Assembly: GCA_020720525.1 (NCBI GenBank)
Contig: DYON01000016.1
Span: forward strand, 1-18,665
Reading direction: 5' to 3'
From: Acetofilamentum sp.
GTDB lineage: Bacteria > Bacteroidota > Bacteroidia > Bacteroidales > DTU049
Length of the DNA stretch: 18,665 nt
The first letter of the stretch is position 1. Each line of letters starts with the position of its first letter. This document shows, piece after piece, positions 1-7,125 of the stretch. The notes under the pieces are model-generated. The model was not told the DNA's origin. It made no database searches and was given only the letters and a program-made list of their open reading frames with translations. The translations under genes were made by a program, and so were the position numbers.

Positions 1-2
1 TC

Positions 3-64
3 GTCATTCTTCGATACATTTCACGGCTATTTTGTTTCTTTTACCGTGAAACACTGCTAATGAC
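3..64. repeat. Nested palindrome at left edge
   Basis: TTTCACGG at 19-26 pairs perfectly with CCGTGAAA at 44-51 across a 17-nt loop. This stem is flanked by a second inverted pair, GTCATT at 3-8 and AATGAC at 59-64. The part GTCATTCTTCGATACA (3-18) closely resembles 13923-13938 inside the inverted-repeat element near nspC, so both may belong to one dispersed intergenic repeat family. There is no T-run after the stem, so it is not a typical intrinsic terminator. The left boundary may lie outside the window. Confidence 0.5.
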
Positions 65-68
65 ATGA

Positions 69-389
69 ATGCTTATTTCTCTCATTTGCTGTGTGTTACA
101 AATATTTCATTCAGCTAACTTAATTAGATATGGAAAAGTTAAAGATGGTTAGTTTGGATTTGGAATTCTTCTGCAGTTTTATGGTAGTAATGATAATAAA
201 TATGTGAAATTCAAAAATTCAGAGTTTTTTGATACTTTTGAGTTTTTATCAGATTTTGAAGATGTCTCTACTTATTATCTAAATGTTGGTGATGATTTAG
301 TAAAAACAAATAATATTGTTGTCGATATCTGCCATGAATTATATTCATTAAGTAAGAGCAATATGGTCGAAATACGCTTGGTTAAGTAG
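69..389 (+). pseudogene. ORF remnant interrupted by one TAG
   Basis: A single reading frame is open from an ATG at 69 to a TAG at 387-389 except for one in-frame TAG at 150-152. The downstream part reads as plausible soluble protein, rich in acidic and aromatic residues (for example FEFLSDFEDVSTYYLN), and could start at GTG 204 to give 61 residues. The upstream 27 codons include a short hydrophobic stretch. I do not recognise the family. It may be the decayed tail of a gene, a short hypothetical protein starting at 204, or chance. No promoter of the TAnnTTTG type was found upstream. The context (palindrome on the left, terminator and repeat-like DNA on the right) suits decayed accessory DNA. 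Function unknown. Confidence 0.3.
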
Positions 390-458
390 TGTGGCACTTT
401 GCACTGCAACGCTGCGCAGCAACATCCACGACAATTCCTTTACCTCTTTCCCAATATT

Positions 459-489
459 AAAAAAAGCCGCTCAATTGTGCGGTTTTTTG
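459..489. terminator. Bidirectional intrinsic terminator
   Basis: A run of A (459-465) is followed by GCCGC (466-470), an 8-nt loop and GCGGT (479-483), then a run of T (484-488). The A-tract and T-tract extend the stem and give a U-run in either direction. It could end transcription from the ORF remnant on its left or leftward transcription from the right. Confidence 0.75.
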
Positions 490-749
490 TTAGGGGGCTA
501 TGCTGTAGGCGTGGCCGCACGCTCCGACTGTTTGCTTTCCCAAACGACAATGCTTTCATATCCTCCACTTCGTTGCGGATGCTAAAAGATTGCCGAAGCT
601 CCGACATTCCAGCGTCCGGCTACTGACGAACATGGAAGCGTCGGGATGCATTCCGAAATTTGAAGTTTTCTGCGTCATCCTTTGATCTGCGGACGATAAG
701 TTGTAATTTGAAATTTTATTTGACAATATATTTCGAAACACGCAAAAAA
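490..749. other. Intergenic, repeat-like, no credible gene
   Basis: No convincing gene is present. The two open frames here (391-585 plus and 556-741 minus) have odd, low-quality compositions and start from weak codons. A small perfect hairpin, GCGTG (509-513) with CACGC (518-522), lies near the left end. The composition is more GC-rich and differs from the A+T-rich spacers elsewhere in the window, which suggests a dispersed intergenic repeat. That is an impression rather than a demonstrated repeat, because no second full copy is in the window. Confidence 0.35.
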
Positions 750-872
750 CTACTTTTTCTTGATTGCTTTTGCAATAGCAACCACCAAAAGCGCTGTAAT
801 TGCACCAGCTATGGGTAGCACATAAGCAGTATTTACTTTGAGAGCCAGCACCAATAAAACACTAATTACCAT
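750..872 (-). CDS. Small two-helix membrane protein (40 aa)
   Basis: An ATG at 872-870 opens a 40-codon frame ending in TAG at 752-750. The protein is almost entirely hydrophobic, with two segments (about residues 1-11 and 17-35) separated by a short polar turn (KVNTAY, 12-17). It ends in a basic tail (AKAIKKK), as expected for a small inner-membrane protein with the lysines on the cytoplasmic side. The strand carries a match to the Bacteroidota -7 element, TAGATTTG, at 913-906, leaving a leader of roughly 27 nt that is A-rich before the ATG. It is divergent from the GWxTD-domain gene. I do not recognise a family. The composition argues for a real gene, but 40 codons could still be open by chance, and the -33 element is not visible. 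Confidence 0.5.
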   Translation of the reverse strand: MVISVLLVLALKVNTAYVLPIAGAITALLVVAIAKAIKKK

Positions 873-905
873 ACAATTCGTTTTTTTTAATCAACAATTA
901 CATTG

Positions 906-913
906 CAAATCTA
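906..913 (-). promoter_or_regulatory. -7 element for the small membrane protein
   Basis: On the minus strand this reads TAGATTTG, an exact match to the Bacteroidota TAnnTTTG element. Transcription would begin about 27 nt before the ATG at 872. No TTG is seen at the expected -33 distance, so the promoter is incomplete by consensus. Confidence 0.35.
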
Positions 914-1028
914 AATAAAAATTGGCAGTTTGTATATAGAAATTGGAAATATCTCACCTATACTATATTTTTATAACAGCATTTTGCACGAGCCGATAAC
1001 TTATTCAAATTGTTTGTTTACTTAATTC

Positions 1029-1060
1029 TTGTTGTATTTCGCTGAAATTTTGTAAATTTG
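1029..1060 (+). promoter_or_regulatory. Promoter of the GWxTD-domain gene
   Basis: TAAATTTG at 1053-1060 matches the Bacteroidota -7 consensus TAnnTTTG. TTGTTG at 1029-1034 supplies a -33 element with 18 or 21 nt spacing. Transcription would start near 1067, leaving a short leader before the ATG at 1085. This also argues against the TTG at 1058 as start codon, since it lies inside the -7 box. Confidence 0.6.
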
Positions 1061-1084
1061 TGTAACTCAAAAATAAAGAAATCC

Positions 1085-2548
1085 ATGAGAAAACTTTTCC
1101 CCATATTATTCGCTTTTTTCTTTGCAACTCAAAGTTTTGCAGACGACAAAAAGCTAAATGTGTATATTTCGTATTGCACATTCAACAGTCCTCAAGACGG
1201 TCCATACGTCGAAACCTATTTTGCATTTTCGGGAAAGTCGGTCAATTTTGTTGCAAACAACAACGGTAAACTTCAGGCAAAACTCGAGGTTTTAATACTG
1301 TTTAAACAAAACGACAGCATTAAGGCATTTCGCAAATACAATCTGAGTAGTCCCGAGATCGACGATACCACAAAATCGAATATTCTATTTCACGATCAGC
1401 AGCGAATAAGCATTCCCAACGGTGATTATGAAATGGAAATTTCTATTCGCGATGCAAATAGCAGCCAAGAGCCATACACAATCAGCGAACTATTAACAAT
1501 TTCGTTCAACATCAACGAGGTACAAGTTTCGGGAATTGAGCTGGTTCAGAGTGCCGAAAAGACCAATGGTGTATCGGTCAGTTCGAAAGCAGGCTACGAA
1601 TTGCTTCCCTTGCCCATCAACGTTTATCCACCATCGGAAAACAAATTGATGTATTATGCCGAAATGTACAACATGAAAAAAGCCCTTGGCGACAGCAGTC
1701 AGTATTTGCTTCGCACCTATGTAGAAGAAACACAAACCGGACGAAAAATGGCTGGTATGCTTTACCAAAAGCGCATGAATTCGAACGATGTAGAAGCTTT
1801 TTTGCATCAGTTCGACATCACCGGACTACCAACAGGAGCCTACTTTTTGGTTGTTGAAATGAAAGATCGCGAAAACAACATTATTGGCCTGAACAAAGTT
1901 TATTTCGAGCGTTGGAGCGATAATAAAGAATTCCTTTCTTTTGGAGGCGACGATATAATAAGCAATTCTTTTGTAAGTGGATTCACCAACATCGACTCGC
2001 TGATTGAATCGATTCGTTCGTTGCGTCCCATATCGACAGCCGCCGAAAAGAATTTTGTTGACAAAAACATCAATGTTGTAGATTTGGAAACGCTTCAAAA
2101 ATTCTTCTTCAATTTTTGGTATCAGCGCAACGAAGACGCCCCTTCTACAGCTTGGATGGAATATAGAGAGCAGGTACGAATTGTAAATGCCAACTTCGGT
2201 TCTAAAATCCGAAAAGGCTACGAAACCGAGCGTGGACGCGTGTATCTGCAATATGGACCGCCCAACACAATTACCGATGTTCCCCACGAGCCAGCTGTTT
2301 ACCCATATCAAATTTGGCATTACTATTCGGTTCATAACCAGTCGAATAGAAAGTTTATTTTTGTCAATTTCGACATGGTTAGCAACGATTTTGAGCTTTT
2401 GCATAGCGATGTTACCGGCGAGCTATACGACATCAAATGGAAAGAAAAGCTTTTAAGGCGCAACTATACCACCAATGATCTCGATGAGCAGGATCCCGAT
2501 TTTGGTTGGGGAAGCAAAGTGAACGATTATTTCGATACTCCTCACTAA
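1085..2548 (+). CDS. Secreted GWxTD-domain protein
   Basis: This encodes a 487-residue protein. Residues 1-19 form a Sec signal peptide with hydrophobic core and a likely cleavage after QSFA, so it should be exported to the periplasm. The C-terminal part (about 335-465) matches the GWxTD domain: FFNFWYQRNEDAP, then an aromatic-rich helix, then GYETERGRVYLQYGPPNTI (378-396). The family's naming motif GWxTD appears as GYETE, but the following RGRVY..YGPP block is well kept. The preceding region (20-330) is beta-rich and unnamed. The family is widespread in Bacteroidota and Acidobacteria and its function is not established. The start is ATG 1085, because it opens the signal peptide and lies correctly downstream of the promoter. 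The gene stands alone, 333 bp before the next rightward gene. Confidence 0.85.
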   Translation: MRKLFPILFAFFFATQSFADDKKLNVYISYCTFNSPQDGPYVETYFAFSGKSVNFVANNNGKLQAKLEVLILFKQNDSIKAFRKYNLSSPEIDDTTKSNILFHDQQRISIPNGDYEMEISIRDANSSQEPYTISELLTISFNINEVQVSGIELVQSAEKTNGVSVSSKAGYELLPLPINVYPPSENKLMYYAEMYNMKKALGDSSQYLLRTYVEETQTGRKMAGMLYQKRMNSNDVEAFLHQFDITGLPTGAYFLVVEMKDRENNIIGLNKVYFERWSDNKEFLSFGGDDIISNSFVSGFTNIDSLIESIRSLRPISTAAEKNFVDKNINVVDLETLQKFFFNFWYQRNEDAPSTAWMEYREQVRIVNANFGSKIRKGYETERGRVYLQYGPPNTITDVPHEPAVYPYQIWHYYSVHNQSNRKFIFVNFDMVSNDFELLHSDVTGELYDIKWKEKLLRRNYTTNDLDEQDPDFGWGSKVNDYFDTPH

Positions 2549-2881
2549 GTTCTGGCTGAAATTTCTTGAGCATCTGTGGCTCTCTGCGCAAGACGTGTAT
2601 AGGGGTTTTATCTGCAAGCTCTGCGGTTGATTAAGGACTTAATAAAATATCCGAATGTTATTTTTGGCTGTTTGATAATTAATTCCCAACTAAAGAGTGG
2701 CACGAATACACTGTTGGTCGAAATAAGCAATATTTGAAGACGCATTTAACGTTTTCTATCCTAGTATATCACTACCTTTGCTCATCTATTAACAGTTTTT
2801 GCTTTTATTCGGTTGATAAGTTTTTTTTGCTTTCAACTCCGACGCCAAGCAGTCTGTTAATTTTGCAAAAAAAAACGAAAG
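2549..2881. other. Intergenic spacer without a gene
   Basis: This 333-bp A+T-rich spacer lies between two co-oriented genes and contains no credible ORF or terminator hairpin. On the plus strand there are three TAnnTTTG matches: 2659-2666, 2773-2780 and 2858-2865. Only the last is at a sensible distance from the next start codon. The earlier two lack an upstream TTG at the usual distance and may be chance. Confidence 0.5.
2858..2865 (+). promoter_or_regulatory. -7 element of the cyanophycinase gene
   Basis: TAATTTTG matches the Bacteroidota -7 consensus TAnnTTTG. It lies 16 nt before the ATG at 2882, so the leader would be very short (about 10 nt) from that start, or longer if translation begins at the second ATG (2906). 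A -33 TTTG at 2826-2829 is spaced 28 nt away, longer than usual, so the -33 is uncertain. Confidence 0.4.
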
Positions 2882-3757
2882 ATGCATAGTACACTTAATT
2901 TATTCATGTCCAGAAAGTTCGAAAATCGCGGACACCTTATTCTCATTGGCGGAGCCGAAGATCGCACCGAAGAAAAAGTGGTACTATCGAACGTTGTAAA
3001 ATACACACAGGCAAAAAATATTGTGGTTATTCCATCAGCATCGGGCTATCCGGTGGGTCTTGGTGAAGATTATTTCTACGCATTCAGCAAACTGGGTGTT
3101 CCTGAAGTTCATATTCTCGACCTCCGCACTCCAGAAGATTGCACCAAGCCCGAACATCTGGAAAAGTTGAAAAAATGCGATTTGGTGTTCATGACAGGCG
3201 GCGACCAAGTTCGTCTTTTCAATGTGATTGGCAATACACCTGTACATAATATTATTCGCGAGCGCAGTTTTCACGACGGGCTTTCGGTTGCAGGCACCAG
3301 TGCTGGTGCGGCCATTGTTTCTAATCCGATGATTTACGATGGAAACATGCTTGGTCTTTACAAGGGTCGCGTTCATTTCAGCGAAGGACTTGGGCTTCTC
3401 GAAAGCATCACAGTCGATACTCACTTTGTTGCACGTGGTCGCTTGGGTCGCCTCACTCAATTCCTTTGCACGGGCATTTGCAATTTGGGCATTGGAGTTG
3501 GCGAAAACACAGGTTTGTTTATCAAACCAGATTTCACCGCCGACGTTATTGGAACTGGCATGGTAACCGTTGTAAACACTGGAGATCTTTCCTACAACAA
3601 TTACCACAGCATTGTAGAAGACATGCCCATATCGATACAAGGAATTGAGTCGGGATTTTTACAACACGGCACTTCGTTCGATTTGAAAACCTGGAAAATT
3701 ATAGCCAGCAACCCTGTGAAAATTAGCAGCGAGCGTATCAAAGCGATGGAATCGTAG
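2882..3757 (+). CDS. cphB: Cyanophycinase-like S51 serine peptidase
   Basis: The 291-residue product matches the cyanophycinase branch of peptidase family S51, which cleaves cyanophycin (multi-L-arginyl-poly-L-aspartate) to beta-Asp-Arg dipeptides in the cytoplasm. The nucleophile sits in VAGTSAGAA as Ser140. His181 in TVDTHFVARGRLGR and Glu208 in GIGVGENTGL fit the family's catalytic Ser-His-Glu set. The N-terminal HLILIGGAED (18-27) and FMTGGDQVRLF (103-113) are also typical. No signal peptide is apparent, so it should be cytoplasmic. ATG 2882 is used; ATG 2906 is an alternative that removes eight residues. Its 3' end overlaps the convergent batE by 20 bp. No cyanophycin synthetase gene is in the window, so the real substrate could be another isoaspartyl peptide. 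Length and motifs argue against the shorter PepE dipeptidases. Confidence 0.85.
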   Translation: MHSTLNLFMSRKFENRGHLILIGGAEDRTEEKVVLSNVVKYTQAKNIVVIPSASGYPVGLGEDYFYAFSKLGVPEVHILDLRTPEDCTKPEHLEKLKKCDLVFMTGGDQVRLFNVIGNTPVHNIIRERSFHDGLSVAGTSAGAAIVSNPMIYDGNMLGLYKGRVHFSEGLGLLESITVDTHFVARGRLGRLTQFLCTGICNLGIGVGENTGLFIKPDFTADVIGTGMVTVVNTGDLSYNNYHSIVEDMPISIQGIESGFLQHGTSFDLKTWKIIASNPVKISSERIKAMES

Positions 3758-4523
3758 CCGACAAAGGCAGCAATTCGCTTTCGAGCATCCAGCCAGTTGA
3801 ACCATCGGGCGCAATTATTTCGATCCAAGGATTTTTATCCTCTACAATTTTCACTTTCACACCCGGCATTAAAACTGCAATACTGGTTCCATTGGTATCG
3901 GGTGAACTTTTTATAGTTGCTGCTTCACTCAAAACAATAGCGTATTTGTTGTTTTTCATCCGAAAATGGCCGCTAACACTCTGTGCAAGCGACAAAATAA
4001 ATACAAATGCCAACAACACTGCTAATACAAAAAATATGCGACGACGCTGGGCTTGAGCCGAAAGCAAGAACATTAAAAACAATCCAATTGCTATTGCAAG
4101 ACTAATAATCACCGAAATTGTCCACCATTTCCAGCTCATTAGCGAATAAATTGACTTCCAGAAATAGTTGAAAAAGTTTTCGGGCACCGATTCTTGATCG
4201 CCCAAAGCAGAATTGTTCAAAAAATCAAGATTTACTTGAGCATCCGAATTTGCACCATTCAATAGCAAGCATTTTTCGTAGCTCCAAATGGCCAGCGCTA
4301 CATTTCCGTTTCTATAATAGGCATTTCCTAAATTGTAGAAAACATCGTCGTTGCTGCTGTATCCATCGGTCAGCAACAACAAATACTGAGCGATAGCTTG
4401 TTGATAATTTTTTGAATTGTAGCTATTGCTGGCTTCCTGAAACAACGAGTCCGGCTGAATATTTGCCCACGAAACATTCCATGTGGCCATTAAAAACAAA
4501 ACAAATGCAATTTTTCTTTTCAT
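3738..4523 (-). CDS. batE: BatE, TPR and SH3-like membrane protein
   Basis: The 261-residue product is the last gene of the Bat cluster. A signal peptide covers residues 1-20 (cleavage after VSWA). TPR-type repeats follow at about 24-100, with YNLGNAYYRNGNVALAIWSYEKCL (63-86) the clearest. Two membrane helices lie at about 134-156 and 162-184. A C-terminal SH3b-like domain (about 190-255) contains IKSSPDTNGTSIAVLMPGVK and a WIEI..DGSTGWM core. The true start is ATG 4523: the longer open frame to 4634 only reads batD in another frame. ATG overlaps the batD stop as ATGA (4523-4520), so translation is coupled. The last 20 bp overlap the convergent cyanophycinase gene and there is no terminator between them. 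The role in aerotolerance rests on family and context. Confidence 0.85.
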   Translation of the reverse strand: MKRKIAFVLFLMATWNVSWANIQPDSLFQEASNSYNSKNYQQAIAQYLLLLTDGYSSNDDVFYNLGNAYYRNGNVALAIWSYEKCLLLNGANSDAQVNLDFLNNSALGDQESVPENFFNYFWKSIYSLMSWKWWTISVIISLAIAIGLFLMFLLSAQAQRRRIFFVLAVLLAFVFILSLAQSVSGHFRMKNNKYAIVLSEAATIKSSPDTNGTSIAVLMPGVKVKIVEDKNPWIEIIAPDGSTGWMLESELLPLSATIPSL

Positions 4524-6391
4524 GTGCTTTGGATTGAATGGGTTTGAACTTTCACAATCAGGTCGGTCGATTTCAGATAAAGCTCGTTCATATTCATGCG
4601 ACCCGAATCGGGTGCAAAACGAGCATAGTCGCATTCTTCGAGAATTGCAGCAAAATCGTCGCCAATTGAATCGGGCACACTGCTTTTGCGCAAAATTTCG
4701 CGTGCATTGCTGTGGCTAAGCTCCGAAAATGGGATGGTAAATTTCTCATTCAGGTAGAGCCAAAGTGCTTTCGACAATTCGGAGTAGAAACCAACCACAT
4801 CGTTTTTTGCCAAACAGTTTCCTGCAACGCTCAAACGTTTGCGAGCTTGCTTCAAAGCCATTCGCATTCGGAAACCAGCTACATCGGCACGCAATTGAAT
4901 TCGACTTCTGAAATAGAAGAGCAAACCACCAAAAGCAACAAACAAAGCAACCAAAATGGCCCAATACCAACCCGAAAAGGCAAATGTATTTTCGCTTTTG
5001 GTAAAATGCGGAATTGATTCGTGAATATGCAAAATATCGTCGGCAATTTTTTTCTCGGCACTCACTTTTGAACCGTTGCCTTGCAATACCTTTAGTTTTA
5101 TTTCAGGCAAACTAAGCGTATGGTATTGCCCGCTAGCAGGATCGAAATACGAAAACATGCCCAAATCTATTTGGTAATCGGCAGGAATTGTGGGCTGAAG
5201 TAGATATTCGAATGTGCGTGTTCCTTGAATTCCTGTGGCGGTTTTCTGAAAATCGTCGGTAATATCTGGGTCGAACACCTCAAACCCAACAGGCCATTCC
5301 TGTTCGAGCCATTCGAGCAAGGGTAGATTTCCGGAACCAGAAACAGTAATTTTCAAACTTACCCCGTCGCCAGTAAAACACTTGTTTCGGTCGAGTTTGG
5401 CATCAACTTCGAAGTTGCCTACTGCTCCTGAAAAGCTTTCAGGTTTTCCAGCCTCGGGCAAATCGACAACAACCATTTCTACTGGATTACTTTTCAAAAT
5501 GCGCTTTTCGGTTCGGGAGCCAAATCCAGCATAAGGATCGGAATTGGATGCCCCAAACAAATTGTTAAAAAACTGATCAAAAACGGCAAACGGATTCGAC
5601 ATGCGCTGGTCGGGAATTTGCACAATTGCTTCAATATCGAGCGAAGGAATTGTGAGAACTCCACTTTTTTGAGCAATGAGCGACACAAGACGAAATTCAC
5701 CAACCATATAACGCTTTCCACCAATGGTTTCTTCCCATGTTTTAGCTTTTTGCGTTGGATCGGTAAGCTCTTCAATCCAAAATCCATCCATTCCAGGCGT
5801 TTTGTCAACTCCATACTGCGAAATATCGTACAAGGTATAAATCCGATACGAAACAGTGATTTGCTCGCCCAAATACACACGGGTTTTTGAAGGAATAGCA
5901 CGAATAAAAACCGCATTGTTGTCGTTTTGTGTTGCAGATTGTTGTGGCTGTGTATTGCCTTGCTTTCGCTGAGTATTGTTGCCGTTGCTCACCGCTTGAC
6001 CACCCGAAGTTACGTTAATCGTTACTGTATTCGACGAATACCACTGCCCTCCAACCTTAACCTTGGCTGGACCTACGGTAAAACTTCCTGTCGATTTGGG
6101 AACCAGCGCGAAAATCCATTTCGATTCGCCGTTGTTGTTCTGCACAATTTGGTTGTTGATAATCACCTGCATATTGCCGCCACCAGTGTAAGATTGCTGC
6201 GAAACGACCCGAAACCCCTCAAATGTAGGCTTATTGAAAATTTCGGCATTGGCGCCTTTGAGCGAAAACGTAACATTTACCCTACCATTCGATGGAATTG
6301 ACGAATAATCGGCACTGGCTGTAAAATCGACCTGAGCATTCAGAGCCGAAATTAGCAGCAAAAACACCGAAAACAATACAATTCTCTTCAT
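4520..6391 (-). CDS. batD: BatD, large periplasmic membrane-anchored protein
   Basis: This 623-residue protein has a signal peptide (1-20, ending ALNAQ), a long beta-rich periplasmic region with an N-terminal Ig-like part (about 21-128), a Q/N-rich linker (about 131-158), further beta domains, and a membrane helix at about 475-494. The cytoplasmic tail (about 495-623) is helical and ends in an EECDYARFAPDSG segment. That is the layout of the BatD family (oxygen tolerance). A TTG at 6400 would add three residues, but ATG 6391 directly begins the MKRIVLF signal peptide and is preferred. Only 2 bp separate it from the batC stop, and its own stop overlaps the batE start by 4 bp. The C-terminal tail resembles that of the BatD-like protein encoded at 9167-10114. 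Confidence 0.88.
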   Translation of the reverse strand: MKRIVLFSVFLLLISALNAQVDFTASADYSSIPSNGRVNVTFSLKGANAEIFNKPTFEGFRVVSQQSYTGGGNMQVIINNQIVQNNNGESKWIFALVPKSTGSFTVGPAKVKVGGQWYSSNTVTINVTSGGQAVSNGNNTQRKQGNTQPQQSATQNDNNAVFIRAIPSKTRVYLGEQITVSYRIYTLYDISQYGVDKTPGMDGFWIEELTDPTQKAKTWEETIGGKRYMVGEFRLVSLIAQKSGVLTIPSLDIEAIVQIPDQRMSNPFAVFDQFFNNLFGASNSDPYAGFGSRTEKRILKSNPVEMVVVDLPEAGKPESFSGAVGNFEVDAKLDRNKCFTGDGVSLKITVSGSGNLPLLEWLEQEWPVGFEVFDPDITDDFQKTATGIQGTRTFEYLLQPTIPADYQIDLGMFSYFDPASGQYHTLSLPEIKLKVLQGNGSKVSAEKKIADDILHIHESIPHFTKSENTFAFSGWYWAILVALFVAFGGLLFYFRSRIQLRADVAGFRMRMALKQARKRLSVAGNCLAKNDVVGFYSELSKALWLYLNEKFTIPFSELSHSNAREILRKSSVPDSIGDDFAAILEECDYARFAPDSGRMNMNELYLKSTDLIVKVQTHSIQST

Positions 6392-6393
6392 AA

Positions 6394-7125
6394 CTACCAA
6401 TCTTTTACATTTGAACCAGCGGGAGTTCCATTTTTCTTTCCCGAATGAACTTCGCGTAATGTTTGCTTTTCTTTATTCTGCAGTGCTTTAAGCATCTTTT
6501 CGGTCTGCTCGGGGCTCAGCTCGTTCTTGCCTTGGTTTTTGTTGTTTTGCTGTTTGTCGTTTCCGTCTTGTTGGTCCTGATTTTTATTCCGATCTTGCTT
6601 GTCTTTATTCGGGTCTTGCTTATCCTGATCTTTGTTCTGATCCTTGTTTTGATCTTTATTTTGATCCTTGTTCTGTTGTTGTTGCTGCTGTTGTTGTTGT
6701 TTCAGCATTTTTAAAGCATACGAAAGGTTGTAGCGCGAATCTTCGTCGGAAGGGTTTAGTTTGAGGGCATTGGCATAAGCAGCAGCGGCTTGTTCGTAGT
6801 TTTTCTCCAGCATTAATGTGTTGCCAATATTGTGATACAAGCGGCTTTGGGTTTCGTTGTTAGGCGAATCGGAAAGCAACGAAGAATACATTTCGCGAGC
6901 GCCAGAGAAATCGCCACTTTTATAGAGGGTGTTAGCCAGATTGTAGCGCGCCTGAAAGCTAAAAAGCGATTGCTGTTCGAGGCTTTTTCGGTACAACGTT
7001 GCAGCCTTTTCGAACTCGTTGTTCCGATAGGCTTCGTTTCCATCTGCAATACTTCGAGCTGCATTCTGAGCCTTCAATCCGAAAGCCATTCCCCCCAAAA
7101 GCAAAAAAATCATCCAATATTTCAT
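6394..7125 (-). CDS. batC: BatC, TPR protein with Q/N/K/D-rich tail
   Basis: The 243-residue product has a signal peptide (1-20, ending LKAQ), TPR repeats from about 24 to 140 (EAYRNNEFEKAATLYRKSL and the later IGNTLMLEKNYEQAAAAYANAL), then a low-complexity region (143-200). The tail starts with nine Gln and continues with NKDQ units repeated in tandem. A short conserved-looking end (SPEQTEKMLKALQNKEKQT, 204-222) follows. This is typical of BatC, a TPR partner in the Bat complex, here probably periplasmic. Its ATG overlaps the batB stop as ATGA (7125-7122). A perfect eight-base Shine-Dalgarno sequence lies inside the end of batB, just upstream. The Q/NKDQ repeat is encoded by near-perfect DNA repeats and may vary in length. 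Confidence 0.85.
   Translation of the reverse strand: MKYWMIFLLLGGMAFGLKAQNAARSIADGNEAYRNNEFEKAATLYRKSLEQQSLFSFQARYNLANTLYKSGDFSGAREMYSSLLSDSPNNETQSRLYHNIGNTLMLEKNYEQAAAAYANALKLNPSDEDSRYNLSYALKMLKQQQQQQQQQNKDQNKDQNKDQNKDQDKQDPNKDKQDRNKNQDQQDGNDKQQNNKNQGKNELSPEQTEKMLKALQNKEKQTLREVHSGKKNGTPAGSNVKDW
6630..6708. repeat. Tandem low-complexity repeat inside batC
   Basis: On the coding (minus) strand nine CAA/CAG codons are followed by four 12-bp units of the form AAxAAxGAxCAx encoding NKDQ, then degenerate copies. Such short tandem units are prone to slippage in multiples of three or twelve, which would change tail length without breaking the frame. Confidence 0.7.

Noticed and set aside
391..741. 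Open frames at 391-585, 399-626 (plus) and 556-741 (minus)
   Set aside because: They cross a terminator hairpin or a repeat-like stretch, start at weak codons and have unnatural composition.
1826..2404. 192-codon minus-strand ORF opposite the GWxTD-domain gene
   Set aside because: It lies wholly within a well-supported gene, has no family character and no promoter or leader.
2773..2780. TACCTTTG as a second promoter before the cyanophycinase gene
   Set aside because: No -33 element at the usual distance and it lies about 100 bp before the gene, so it is not better than chance.
3035..3640. 201-codon minus-strand ORF opposite the cyanophycinase gene
   Set aside because: It is antisense to a gene with all catalytic motifs and shows no recognisable domain.
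6463..6714. Plus-strand ORF rich in Leu, Val and Ile that looks like a membrane protein
   Set aside because: It is the antisense of the Gln/Asn/Lys/Asp repeat of batC; its hydrophobic composition follows from complementing those codons.
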